Shown: piece by piece, positions 43,948-52,700 of the stretch
How the letters are laid out: the number at the start of each line of letters is the position of its first letter
How positions within the stretch are numbered: the first letter of the stretch is position 1
Source: Cupriavidus neocaledonicus
GTDB taxonomy: Bacteria > Pseudomonadota > Gammaproteobacteria > Burkholderiales > Burkholderiaceae
DNA: 64,000 nt
Assembly (NCBI RefSeq): GCF_000372525.1
Contig: NZ_AQUR01000104.1
Span: 113,199 to 177,198, forward strand
Direction of reading: 5' to 3'
Notes under the pieces: generated by a model
Seen by the model: only the letters and a program-made list of their open reading frames with translations
Database searches by the model: none
What the model was told of the DNA's origin: nothing
Program-made: the position numbers and the translations under genes

Positions 43948-43963
43948 AGCAGAAAGCGTGCCA
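43948..43963 (-). promoter_or_regulatory. Sigma-54 promoter of glnA
   Basis: On the minus strand TGGCACG-CTTT-CTGCT matches TGGCACG-N4-TTGCW with one difference in the -12 element. The conserved GG and GC dinucleotides are correctly spaced. Transcription would start near 43938, leaving a leader of about 110 bases before glnA. Confidence 0.9.
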
Positions 43964-44114
43964 ATCAAACGTCCCATGCGGCGACGGGCCCGAAAATTGT
44001 GCAACTCCGGCGAATCGCGCACCATGCCGGCCGGCGTCGAAAACGCCTTCCGGCCGGCGGGGCGCCCATGTGGCGCACCCGCGACACAAGCAACCAGCGT
44101 TGCCAGCGTCATGG

Positions 44115-44131
44115 AACACCATCATGGTGCA
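44115..44131. promoter_or_regulatory. NtrC binding site 1 upstream of glnA
   Basis: AACACC-ATCAT-GGTGCA fits the NtrC consensus TGCACY-N5-RGTGCA at 10 of 12 positions, with a perfect right half. It is about 185 bases upstream of the predicted start, a typical enhancer distance. Confidence 0.78.
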
Positions 44132-44144
44132 AACAGCAAGTCTC

Positions 44145-44161
44145 GGCACTGTATTAGTGCA
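44145..44161. promoter_or_regulatory. NtrC binding site 2 upstream of glnA
   Basis: GGCACT-GTATT-AGTGCA fits TGCACY-N5-RGTGCA at 11 of 12 positions. Its centre is 30 bp from that of site 1, three helical turns, so two NtrC dimers would sit on the same DNA face, as at the E. coli glnA enhancer. Confidence 0.85.
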
Positions 44162-44310
44162 CACGCACCAAAATCGATCTGCTTTCGCCCTGTGGCGGCG
44201 CTTGCCGGGCCCTCCCGGCCAGCGCTGCCACCGCCCCGCAACCGCGGCGCTATAGAATAACGGGTTGCGGCCCTTGCGCCACGATTCCACCCACACAATT
44301 TGTCACGCCG

Positions 44311-44775
44311 ATGACCACCCGAGACGATCTCCTCCAGGCTGCCCGCCAGCGCCAGGAACAAAACCAGTTGCCGTACTTCGGCGCGCTGTCGCCGCAGGAA
44401 GCCTATGCCCTGCTGCAGAACGACCCTTCCGCGGTGCTGGTGGACGTGCGCACGCAGGCCGAGCTGGACTGGGTCGGCGGCGTCGATGTGCCCGACGCCC
44501 AGTTCGCCCATGTCGAATGGATGTCCTACCCGGGCGGCGCGCAGAACCCGCGCTTTATCGAGGAACTGCGCGCACGCGTGCCGTCCGACGTGCCGGTGCT
44601 GTTCCTGTGCCGCAGCGCGGCGCGCTCCAAGCACGCGGCGCGGGTGGCGACCGAGGCCGGCTACCACTTCGCCATGGACGTGCTCGAAGGGTTCGAGGGC
44701 AACCGCGACGATCACCACCACCGCAAGACCGTCGAGGGCTGGTGCGTGCGCGGCCTGCCCTGGCATGGCGCCTGA
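44311..44775 (+). CDS. Rhodanese-like domain protein
   Basis: 154 residues, a single rhodanese domain. The active-site loop is LFLCRSAARSKHAA, with the catalytic Cys100 that would carry a persulfide. VLVDVRTQAEL (42-52) is the other family motif. There is no signal peptide, so it is probably cytoplasmic. The C-terminus GWCVRGLPWHGA is frequent in proteobacterial members of this group. It is a single-gene unit bounded by the glnA control region and its own terminator. The sulfur donor and acceptor are unknown. Confidence 0.88.
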   Translation: MTTRDDLLQAARQRQEQNQLPYFGALSPQEAYALLQNDPSAVLVDVRTQAELDWVGGVDVPDAQFAHVEWMSYPGGAQNPRFIEELRARVPSDVPVLFLCRSAARSKHAARVATEAGYHFAMDVLEGFEGNRDDHHHRKTVEGWCVRGLPWHGA

Positions 44776-44795
44776 TTCCGCCCGGACCTGATGCA

Positions 44796-44826
44796 AAGGG
44801 GCAGCCAAGGCTGCCCCTTCTCTTTT
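44796..44826 (+). terminator. Rho-independent terminator of the rhodanese gene
   Basis: An 11-bp perfect stem (AAGGGGCAGCC / GGCTGCCCCTT, AA loop) is followed by CTCTTTT. It lies 20 bp after the stop and also separates the convergent CinA-like gene. Confidence 0.85.
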
Positions 44827-44841
44827 GGCCGGCCCGGCCGT

Positions 44842-45666
44842 CTAGGCCGGTGCTGCCTGCCGCGGCGGCTGCTCGACGGTCTCGTACCCCATCGCCTGCA
44901 CGCCTTCGAGCAGCATCGCATAGGCCGGGTCCAGCAGTTCGGCCGGGCCCTTGACGCCCAGGTCGATATGGCGGCGCGCGAAGCGGTCGCCACGCTGCAC
45001 GTCGCCGACCGATGGCAGGCTGAACACGCGGATGCCCGGATGCGCCGCCTCGACCTTCTCCATCAGCGGCGTCAGCGTCGACTCCGGCGCCTCGAACACG
45101 TAGAAGGCCCGCTCCTGCTGCGAGACCTGGTGGAACAGGTGCGCATAGTCGTGGTCCAGCACCCACTCCATCATCGGCCACGCCATCACCGGGAAGCCGG
45201 GCATGAAGTGATGGTGCCCCACCGAGAAGCCGGGGATGCGGTTGTAGCTGTTGGGGATGATGCGCGCGCCCTCGGGGAACTCGCCCATCTTGAAGCGGTG
45301 CTGGTTCTCGGGCAGGGTCAGGTCGCCCTTGGCGGGGTCGCCGCCGGCGGTTTCGGCGATGCGCAGCGCGATCAGCTCGCGCGCCTCGGGATGCAGCACC
45401 AGCGGCACGCCCAGCGCCGCCGCCGCGCACTGGCGCGTGTGGTCGTCCGGCGTGGCGCCGATGCCACCGGTGCAGAACACCACGTCGGGGCCGGCCAGCG
45501 TGCGCCGCAGCGTGGCGGTGATGCGGGCGCGGTCGTCGCCGACATACTCGGCCCAGTCCAGCGCCAGGCCGCGCGCGCCCAGCAGTTCGATGGTGCGGCG
45601 CAGGTGCTTGTCTTCGCGCCGCCCGGACAGAATCTCGTCGCCAATGACGATCAGGCCGAAACCCAT
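44842..45666 (-). CDS. CinA/MoeA-type molybdopterin-binding domain protein
   Basis: 274 residues. It is annotated by likeness to the N-terminal part of competence/damage-inducible CinA. LIVIGDEILSGRREDKH at the N-terminus and FCTGGIGATPDDHT near residue 66 are the MoCF-type motifs. The C-terminal deamidase domain of full CinA is absent, so it should not deamidate NMN. Proteins of this short type are widespread but lack a settled function; a nucleotide-pyrophosphatase activity is known for some relatives. GAGGG precedes the ATG, 12 bp after the EI24 gene. Confidence 0.85.
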   Translation of the reverse strand: MGFGLIVIGDEILSGRREDKHLRRTIELLGARGLALDWAEYVGDDRARITATLRRTLAGPDVVFCTGGIGATPDDHTRQCAAAALGVPLVLHPEARELIALRIAETAGGDPAKGDLTLPENQHRFKMGEFPEGARIIPNSYNRIPGFSVGHHHFMPGFPVMAWPMMEWVLDHDYAHLFHQVSQQERAFYVFEAPESTLTPLMEKVEAAHPGIRVFSLPSVGDVQRGDRFARRHIDLGVKGPAELLDPAYAMLLEGVQAMGYETVEQPPRQAAPA

Positions 45667-45678
45667 ATTGCCCTCGCT

Positions 45679-46575
45679 TCAGGAGTTTTCGATGCGGCGC
45701 ACGTCGTGCGGCGCCAGGTCGATGACATCGCCGCCCGCCGACGGCGCCGCAGGGGGCGCGGACGGCTGGGCCGGCACGGCGGCGCGCTCGGCCCGCAACT
45801 GCGCCAGTGCGCGCAGGCAGAAATGGCCGAACCACAGCGCCGAGAAAATAAAGATCAGCACATACAGCCACAGCGTGCCGGCGAGCACGAACGGGAACAG
45901 GAAGATCACCGCCGCCGACGACACCCACAGTATCGTCGGCGCCGAGCCCAGCAGCCCCACCGCCACCCCGATCACCAGCAGCGGCGTGCGATGGCGCCGC
46001 ACCAGGGTCTTGCGCTCCTCGGTACTGGCATGGTCGGCGAGCGCGTCATACGTCATCACGCGGTAGGTCAGCCAGCCCCACAGCACCGGCGGAATCAGCG
46101 CGAAGAACGGCGGGATCAGCCACAGCGGCAGCGTTACCAGCACCAGCGACAGGAACACCACGGTGCTGCCCAGCGAATGGAACACGCTGCCCAGCACGCT
46201 GCCGCCGCGGGCCTTGGCCAGGTCGGGGTAGCTGCGCTCGAGGTGGCGCACCACCGCCGGCACCGAGCACACGCCGATGAACATCAGCATCGAGGCGATT
46301 ACCACCGGGATCGCCAGCGCCGCCACGAACAGCGGCGCCACGACGGAGCGCAACGATTGCAACCCGAACCAGTCGAGTGCGCTGTAGATCCAGCTGGTCA
46401 GCACCGAGGTTTCCAGGAAGCTGCGCGTGGCGCCCATGATGGGGTCCCAGCCCAACCAGAGCAGCCCGCCCCACAGCAGCGTGGCGAGGACGAAAGGCAG
46501 CACGGTCAGCATCAGCATGCGCGGATGCAGCTGGCTGACCAGCGCGCGGCCAAACGAGCGGAAGATATCGTTCAT
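45679..46575 (-). CDS. EI24-domain integral membrane protein
   Basis: 298 residues from the ATG at 46575; upstream codons of the frame lack family likeness. Five to six hydrophobic segments and the loop MGATRSFLETSVLTSWIY fit the EI24/CysZ-like family. CysZ members transport sulfate, but that specificity is not supported here. The C-terminus is a Pro/Ala-rich cytoplasmic tail. It lies 12 bp before the CinA-like gene, so the two probably form one transcript. Confidence 0.82.
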   Translation of the reverse strand: MNDIFRSFGRALVSQLHPRMLMLTVLPFVLATLLWGGLLWLGWDPIMGATRSFLETSVLTSWIYSALDWFGLQSLRSVVAPLFVAALAIPVVIASMLMFIGVCSVPAVVRHLERSYPDLAKARGGSVLGSVFHSLGSTVVFLSLVLVTLPLWLIPPFFALIPPVLWGWLTYRVMTYDALADHASTEERKTLVRRHRTPLLVIGVAVGLLGSAPTILWVSSAAVIFLFPFVLAGTLWLYVLIFIFSALWFGHFCLRALAQLRAERAAVPAQPSAPPAAPSAGGDVIDLAPHDVRRIENS

Positions 46576-46736
46576 GCAGTCGAAGGCAACACAGGAAAGT
46601 CGCGGGGAACCGGCCGGGTCAGTGCAGTGACGGGCCGGCGGCAACCCGGAACACTAGCATACGCCGCTTGTCGCCATGGGGCGCCGGCGTCCGCGGCGGC
46701 CTGGGAATGGCCTCGAATGCGCAGACCGCGCGGCCA

Positions 46737-47711
46737 TCAGCGCAGCCGCAGCAGCCGCTTGATGCCGTACCACTGGTGGGCCAGGAAGCCAGCGCCGTAG
46801 TCGTGGCCCTTGCCCATCGGCGGCGGCAGCTGGTCGCGGATGCCGGTGGGGTGGTAGGTCTCGGTGAAGACCGCGGTGCCGAACAGCATGTCCCACCAGG
46901 GGAAGATCACGCCGTAGTTGCAGCCGCCCAGCTTGGCCGGCGCGCCGTCGGCTTCGTGGCCGATGCCGACCGCGTGGTGGGTGCGGTGAAAGCGCGGTGA
47001 AATCAGCAGCCGCTCGCCGATGGTGCCGAAGTGCAGCCGCAGGTTGGCATGCTGCAGGCTCTGCAGCAGCTGCGACAGCGCCACCAGCAGCACATACTGC
47101 GACGGCTCCACGCCCACCCCCAGCGCCACCAGCGCAAACACCAGGTCGCGCAGCATGTCGTCGAGCAGGTGATTACGGTTGTCGCTCCACAGGGTCATCT
47201 GGCGCTGGCTGTGGTGCACCGCATGCAGGTGCCACCACCAGCGGAACGAGTGCGACAGCCGGTGGTACCAGTAATCGAGCAGGTCGAACAGCAGCAGGTA
47301 GACAAAGAAGCTGACCAGCGGCACCGAGGTCACGCCCGGCCACCAGTCTTCCACATTGATGCGGTGCCAGCCCATCAGCCGCAGGTGGCCTTCCAGCGCG
47401 TCGGTCAGCGGCGCCAGCAGGAAGAACATCGCCAGCCGGAACAGGCCGAGACGGTGGATCACGGTGTAGAGGATGTCGGTGCGGATCGCGGCCCGGTCGG
47501 CCACGGCCTCGACCGGGCGCCACTTCTCCAGCGGACCCAGGATCAGCGCCATCACCGCGATCTGCACCAGCCCCACCAGCAGCCACTCGGTGCCGGTGAA
47601 GGCTTCCTCGGCATAGCGCCCGAAGCCCAGGTCATAGACCACGGGCAGCACCACGTCCTGGAACAGCGTGCCTTCGATCTGGCCGATCCAGCCGTTCAGC
47701 GTCTCCCACAT
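46737..47711 (-). CDS. Sterol desaturase/fatty acid hydroxylase family membrane enzyme
   Basis: 324 residues from the ATG at 47711, which overlaps the stop of the deacetylase-like gene by one base (TGATG). Several hydrophobic segments flank the three histidine boxes of a di-iron membrane oxygenase: HRLSH, HAVHH and HRTHH, with a further conserved His region downstream (GIGHEADG). The family oxidises lipid C-H bonds or O-alkyl lipids. The true substrate cannot be read, and bacteria of this group have no sterols. Translational coupling to the deacetylase suggests a shared envelope-related task. Confidence 0.86.
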   Translation of the reverse strand: MWETLNGWIGQIEGTLFQDVVLPVVYDLGFGRYAEEAFTGTEWLLVGLVQIAVMALILGPLEKWRPVEAVADRAAIRTDILYTVIHRLGLFRLAMFFLLAPLTDALEGHLRLMGWHRINVEDWWPGVTSVPLVSFFVYLLLFDLLDYWYHRLSHSFRWWWHLHAVHHSQRQMTLWSDNRNHLLDDMLRDLVFALVALGVGVEPSQYVLLVALSQLLQSLQHANLRLHFGTIGERLLISPRFHRTHHAVGIGHEADGAPAKLGGCNYGVIFPWWDMLFGTAVFTETYHPTGIRDQLPPPMGKGHDYGAGFLAHQWYGIKRLLRLR

Positions 47712-48559
47712 CAGCGTGCGCCCTCCTGTGCTCCGATGGGCCGCGCGATCCAGTCGCGATAGGCCGGGTGATCGCGCAGCGTCGCGAAGCAGAAACCCTT
47801 GCGCTCCAGGCCCGCGAGCAGCGGCTCGAGCACCGCCGGCGCCCACGGGTCCTGCCGCGACCAGATGCCCAGGTGCGCCATGGCGATATCGCCGTCGCGC
47901 AGGCTGGACAGCGCGCGCTGCAGCAGCACGGCGTTGGGATAGCGCTCCGAAGACAGCTCATCGCCTAGGAAGCCGGCCGGCGCCCAGCCGACATGGCGGA
48001 AGCCGCATTGCTCGGCCCACTGCAGCGTCTGCGGCGCGGTGCGGCCGCCCGGGGCGCGCCACAACGGCACCATGTCGGCGCCGGTCATGCCGCGCAGGGC
48101 CTCGGCGCTGCGCCGCAATTCCTTGCAGAAGCCGGCCTGGTCCATGGCCACGTCCTGGCCCGCCCGCGCGCCGAACTGCGGCCGCATGGTCACCTTGCCG
48201 GCGCGCACGCTGCGCAGATAGACATGATCGAAGGTGTGCGTGCCGAAGGCGTGGCCGTCGGCCACCAGCGCCTTCCAGTAAGGGGCCCATGACGGGTCGA
48301 GCGAACTGTCATGGCGCACCGTCGGCTCGTTGGCCAGGAAGAAGGTGGCGCGGATCTGGTGGCGCCGCAGGGTGTCGGCGATCAGCTGCGCCTGGCTCAT
48401 GCTGCCGGTGTCGAAGGTCAGGTAGAGGGTACCGGCCGGGCATGCCTTGGCGGCCGGCGCGGCGGCGGCCAGCTGCGCCAGCGGCATGCCGCACGCCAGT
48501 GCCAGCGCGGCCAGCCACCTGTTCATCGTCGCGGAGCGCAATGCCCGGATCCGTGCCAT
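47711..48559 (-). CDS. Exported polysaccharide deacetylase-like protein
   Basis: 282 residues. A signal peptide (hydrophobic 14-35, Ala-rich cleavage region) directs export; a second ATG at residue 12 is possible. The NodB-type barrel starts TLYLTFDTGSMSQ. The usual TFDDG reads TFDTG, so the second of the two motif-1 aspartates, normally a metal ligand, is Thr51. HTFDH (residues ~107-111) keeps the two metal-binding His, and RAPGG is present. It is either altered in metal binding or specialised. It lies between the YncE-like and the desaturase genes, with a 24-bp gap on one side and a 1-bp overlap on the other. Confidence 0.86.
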   Translation of the reverse strand: MARIRALRSATMNRWLAALALACGMPLAQLAAAAPAAKACPAGTLYLTFDTGSMSQAQLIADTLRRHQIRATFFLANEPTVRHDSSLDPSWAPYWKALVADGHAFGTHTFDHVYLRSVRAGKVTMRPQFGARAGQDVAMDQAGFCKELRRSAEALRGMTGADMVPLWRAPGGRTAPQTLQWAEQCGFRHVGWAPAGFLGDELSSERYPNAVLLQRALSSLRDGDIAMAHLGIWSRQDPWAPAVLEPLLAGLERKGFCFATLRDHPAYRDWIARPIGAQEGAR

Positions 48560-48583
48560 GGTCCCTGCCCTGCCCGTTTTGCG

Positions 48584-49570
48584 TCAGTACAGCGGCGCGC
48601 GCGTGCGGAAATAGATGCCGTGCGGCGAGCGCCCGACCCGCACGGTCTTGACCAGCTTGCGGCTGGCCACGTCGACCAGCCCGACCGAGCGCGCCCAGCG
48701 GAAGGTCACCCACAGGGTCTTGCCGTCGGCGGTCAGCTCCATGTCATCGGGCCCCGGCGGCAGGCCGGTGATGTCGCCGACCTTGCTCAGCGTCTGCTGG
48801 TCGATGATGCTGATGCTGCCGGTGACGCGGTTGCTGAGGAACAGGTGGCGCCGGTCGCCGACGGCGCGGAAGTTGTGCGCGCCCTTGCCGGTCTGGATCT
48901 GCTTGACCACGGTGCGGGTGCGCCAGTCGATCACGGCGACGTAGTCGGCCCCGGTCATCCCCACCAGCAGGTATTTCTGGTCCGGCGTGACCCAGATCCC
49001 CGCCGGCGCCGAACCGGTTTCCATGCGCCACATCACGTTCTGCGTGACCAGGTCGATGGCGGCCACCTCGTTGGAGTCCTGCAGCGTGATGAAGGCAATG
49101 CGGCTGTCGGCGGTAAAGGCGATATGGCTGGGCGTCTTGGCCAGCGGATACTGCTTGGCCAGCTTCAGCGCCTTGCCGTCCCAGCGGTACACGTCGACGC
49201 GGTCGAGCCGGTTGCCGGTGGCGACAAACCACTTCTGGTCCGGCGAGAAGCCGATCTGGTAAGGATCGTCGATATTGGGCACGCGCTGCTGGACCTTGCC
49301 GCTGACCGGATCCAGGAAGACCAGGTCGTTGCCGACCGCATTGGCGACGATCAGGGATTTTTCGTCCGGCGTGGCGATCAGGTGATGAGGCTCCTTGCCG
49401 ATCGGGAAGGTGTCGAGCACCTTCTGCGTATCCTTGTCGATCAGCGTGACGGTGGCATCACCCGAATTGAGGATCACCACCACCTCCGCCCGAGCCGGGA
49501 CCGCCATCAGGCCCAGCGCGAACGCGCCCACCGTGATCCCACCAGCCACCCACCGCCGCCATGCGAACAT
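48584..49570 (-). CDS. YncE-like beta-propeller protein, periplasmic
   Basis: 328 residues from the ATG at 49570. The signal peptide MFAWRRWVAGGITVGAFALG ends near VPARA. The mature part is a string of about seven YVTN/YncE-type blades, each with a phrase like ADGKTLWVTF, SPDQKWFVATG or TPDEKSLIVAN. Such propellers bind protein or DNA partners and have no enzyme activity by themselves. It is the first of three same-strand genes with the deacetylase-like and the desaturase-like proteins. Confidence 0.86.
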   Translation of the reverse strand: MFAWRRWVAGGITVGAFALGLMAVPARAEVVVILNSGDATVTLIDKDTQKVLDTFPIGKEPHHLIATPDEKSLIVANAVGNDLVFLDPVSGKVQQRVPNIDDPYQIGFSPDQKWFVATGNRLDRVDVYRWDGKALKLAKQYPLAKTPSHIAFTADSRIAFITLQDSNEVAAIDLVTQNVMWRMETGSAPAGIWVTPDQKYLLVGMTGADYVAVIDWRTRTVVKQIQTGKGAHNFRAVGDRRHLFLSNRVTGSISIIDQQTLSKVGDITGLPPGPDDMELTADGKTLWVTFRWARSVGLVDVASRKLVKTVRVGRSPHGIYFRTRAPLY

Positions 49571-49712
49571 AAGACCCGCTACCAGAAGAACTGAATCGGC
49601 GATTCTAACGTTTGGCCGGCTAATTCCGCTGACGTCGCCACTGACGGCGGACAAGAATTTGGCAGATTGTTGCGCCGGCACGACCATTTACCGCCATGCC
49701 GGCGCGCTACCC

Positions 49713-52700
49713 TCAGCGCTGCATCGATTCCCACACCTTCTGCAGCCGCTTGACCGACATCGGCACCGGCGTGCGCAGCTCCTGCGCGAACAGCGCGATG
49801 CGCAGTTCTTCCAGCATCCAGCGGAATTCCTCCAGCCGCGCATCCTCGCCGCCGCGGCCCTGGGTGCGCAGCTGCTTCTCGGCCCGCTGCCACTGCTGCA
49901 CCAGCGGCGCCATTTCCTGCATGCGCTGGCTGTCGCGGGCCGGATCGCCCTTGAGCTTGTCCACGCGCATGGCGATGCCCTTCAGGTAGCGCGGGAAATG
50001 CACCAGCTGCGTGTACGGGGTTTCGTCGATAAAGCGCTTGCCCATCAGCCGGCCCAGCTGCGCCTCCATGTCCGCATGGGCGCCGGGGAACGGCTTGGCC
50101 TGCAGCAGCTTGCGCGGCAGCCCGGCGTATTCGGCCAGGATGGCGCCCGCCAGCCGCGCGATTTCCTGCGCCAGCAGCGACAGCCGGGTACGGCCTTCGT
50201 CCCTGCGGGCATTGAACTCGGCGTCGTTGCGCGGCAGCGGCGCCTGCATGCAGGCGCGCTCCAGCGCCAGCATCACGATCTGCTCGCGCAGCATCTCCTG
50301 CGTGCCCAGCGTCATGTACTGCATCGCCATCTGCTGCAGCCCCGGGATGTTCTTTTCGATGAACTTGACCTGCTCGCGCAGCTGCAGCGCGAACAGCCGG
50401 CGCAGCCCCAGGTGGTGGATGCGGGCCGCTTCCTGCGGGTCGTCGAAGACTTCGACATCGCAATGCGTGCCGCGGTCGACCAGCGCCGGATAGCCGAACA
50501 GCGTCTGGCTGCCCTTGCGGATCTCGAGCAGCTCCGGCAGCTCGCCGAAGCTCCAGCCGGTCAGGCCCTCGTACTTGCCGGGTTCGGCCGCGGCCAGCGC
50601 CGGCGCCTGCTCCGCAGCCTGGGTGGCGGCCTGGGCCGCGGCCTGCGCGGCCACGCGCTGGAACGACTGCTGCGCCTGCCCGCCCAGCTCGGCGCGCAGC
50701 TGGGCCAGGTTGCGGCCCATGTCGAGCTGGCGCCCGTGCTCGTCGATCACCTTGAAGTTCATGGCGTGGTGCGCGGGCAGCGTTTCCAGCTTGAAATCGG
50801 CGCGCCGGACCATGGTGCCGGTCTGCTCGCGGATGTCGGCGATCAGCACGTCCAGCAGCTCCCCTTCGCCAAACGGCTGGCGCGCGACGAATGCCGCCGC
50901 ATAGTCCGGCAGCGGCACGCAGTGGCGGCGCAGCTTCTGCGGCAGCGACTTCAGCAGCAGGTGCACCTTCTCCTTGACCATGCCCGGCACCAGCCAGTCG
51001 GCGCGCTCGGGGCGCACCTGGTTGAGCGCGTACAGCGGCACGGTCAGGGTCACGCCGTCGCGGTGGCTGCCGGGCTCGAAGTGGTAGGTCAGGCCCATGT
51101 CCACGCCGGCCACCGCCATGGTCTTGGGAAACAGGTCGGTGGTGATGCCGGCGGCCTCGTGCCGCATCAGTTCGTCACGGTTCAGGTACAGCAGCTTGCG
51201 GTCTTTGGCGCTCTCGGCCTGGTACCACTGCTCGAACGCGGCCTGCTGGCAGATGTCGGCCGGGATCGCGCGGTCGTAGAACGCGTAGATCAGCTCATCG
51301 TCGACCAGTACGTCCTGGCGCCGCGACTTGTGCTCCAGGTTCTCGATCTCGCGCACCAGGCGCTGGTTGTGCGCGTAGAACGGCAGGCGTGTGTCGAACT
51401 CGCCCTCGACCAGCGCGCGGCGGATAAACAGCTCGCGCGCCTCGCGCGGGTTCATCGGTCCGTAGTGCACGCGGCGGTGCTGGTAGACCACCAGCCCGTA
51501 CAGCGTGGCGCGCTCCAGCGCCAGCACCTGGCCGGCCTTCTTCTCCCAGTGCGGATCGCTCCAGCTGACCTTGAGCAGGTGGCGGCCCACCTGCTCCAGC
51601 CATTCGGGCTCGATGCGCGCCAGTGTGCGCGCGAACAGCCGGCTGGTCTCGACCAGTTCGGCCGCGACCACCCAGCGCCCGACCTTGCGCGCGATCAGCG
51701 AGCCCGGCCACAGGTGGAACTTGATGCCGCGCGCGCCCAGGTACTCCCGGCCCTTGCCGTCGCCATCCTCGATGCGGCAGCCGACGTTGCCGAGCAAGCC
51801 GGTCAGCAGGGCCTTGTGCACCTGCTCGTAGGTCGGCTCGCTGTCGTTCAGGCGCCAGCCCTGCTCGGTCACCGTGGTCAGCAGCTGGGAATGCACGTCG
51901 CGCCATTCGCGCAGCCGCAGGTGCGACAGGAAGTGCGCGCGGCACTGGTCCTGCAGCTGGCGGTTGGACTTCTTGTGCGCGACGGCGTCCTCGAACCACT
52001 TCCACAGCCTGACCCAGCCGAGGAACTCGGACTTCTCGTCCATGAACTTGCGGTGGGCCTGGTCGGCGGCTTCCTGCGCTTCCTGCGGGCGCTCGCGCGG
52101 GTCCTGCACCGACAGCGCGCTGGCGATGATCAGTACCTCGCGCAGGCACTGGTGCTCGCGCGCGGCCAGGATCATGCGCGCCACGCGCGGATCGAGCGGC
52201 AGCTTGGCCAGCTGGCGGCCGATGCCGGTCAGCTGGTTGGCGTCGTCGACCGCGCCCAGCTCCTGCAGCAGCTGGTAGCCGTCGGCCACCGCGCGGCCCA
52301 GCGGCGGCTCGATGAACGGGAACGATTCGATATCGGTCAGCCGCAGCGCCTTCATGCGCAGGATCACCGCGGCCAGCGACGAGCGCAGGATTTCGGGATC
52401 GGTAAAACGCGGCCGGCCGGTGAAATCCGTTTCCTCGTACAGCCGGATGCAAACCCCGTTGGCGACCCGGCCGCAGCGGCCGGCGCGCTGGTTGGCGGCG
52501 GCCTGCGAGATCGCCTCGACCTGCAGCTGCTCGACCTTGTTGCGGTACGAGTAGCGCTTGACCCGCGCCAGCCCGGTATCGACCACGTAGCGGATGCCCG
52601 GCACCGTCAGCGAGGTTTCGGCGACGTTGGTCGCCAGCACTATGCGGCGCGCATTGGAAGGCTTGAACACCCGCTCCTGCTCCTGCACCGACAGCCGCGC

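Larger units (their letters stand above)
43828..44310. other. 483-bp glnA upstream region
   Basis: This gap between divergent glnA and the rhodanese gene has no gene. It holds the sigma-54 promoter and two NtrC sites (separate entries). Further GCACC and GTGCA half-sites lie around 44020-44100. A TATAGAAT sequence at 44251-44258 is a possible -10 for the rhodanese gene. Confidence 0.8.

Noticed and set aside
43828..44112. 95-codon upstream extension of the glnA frame
   Set aside because: It would run through the sigma-54 promoter; the ATG at 43827 has a good Shine-Dalgarno sequence and gives the standard 471 residues.
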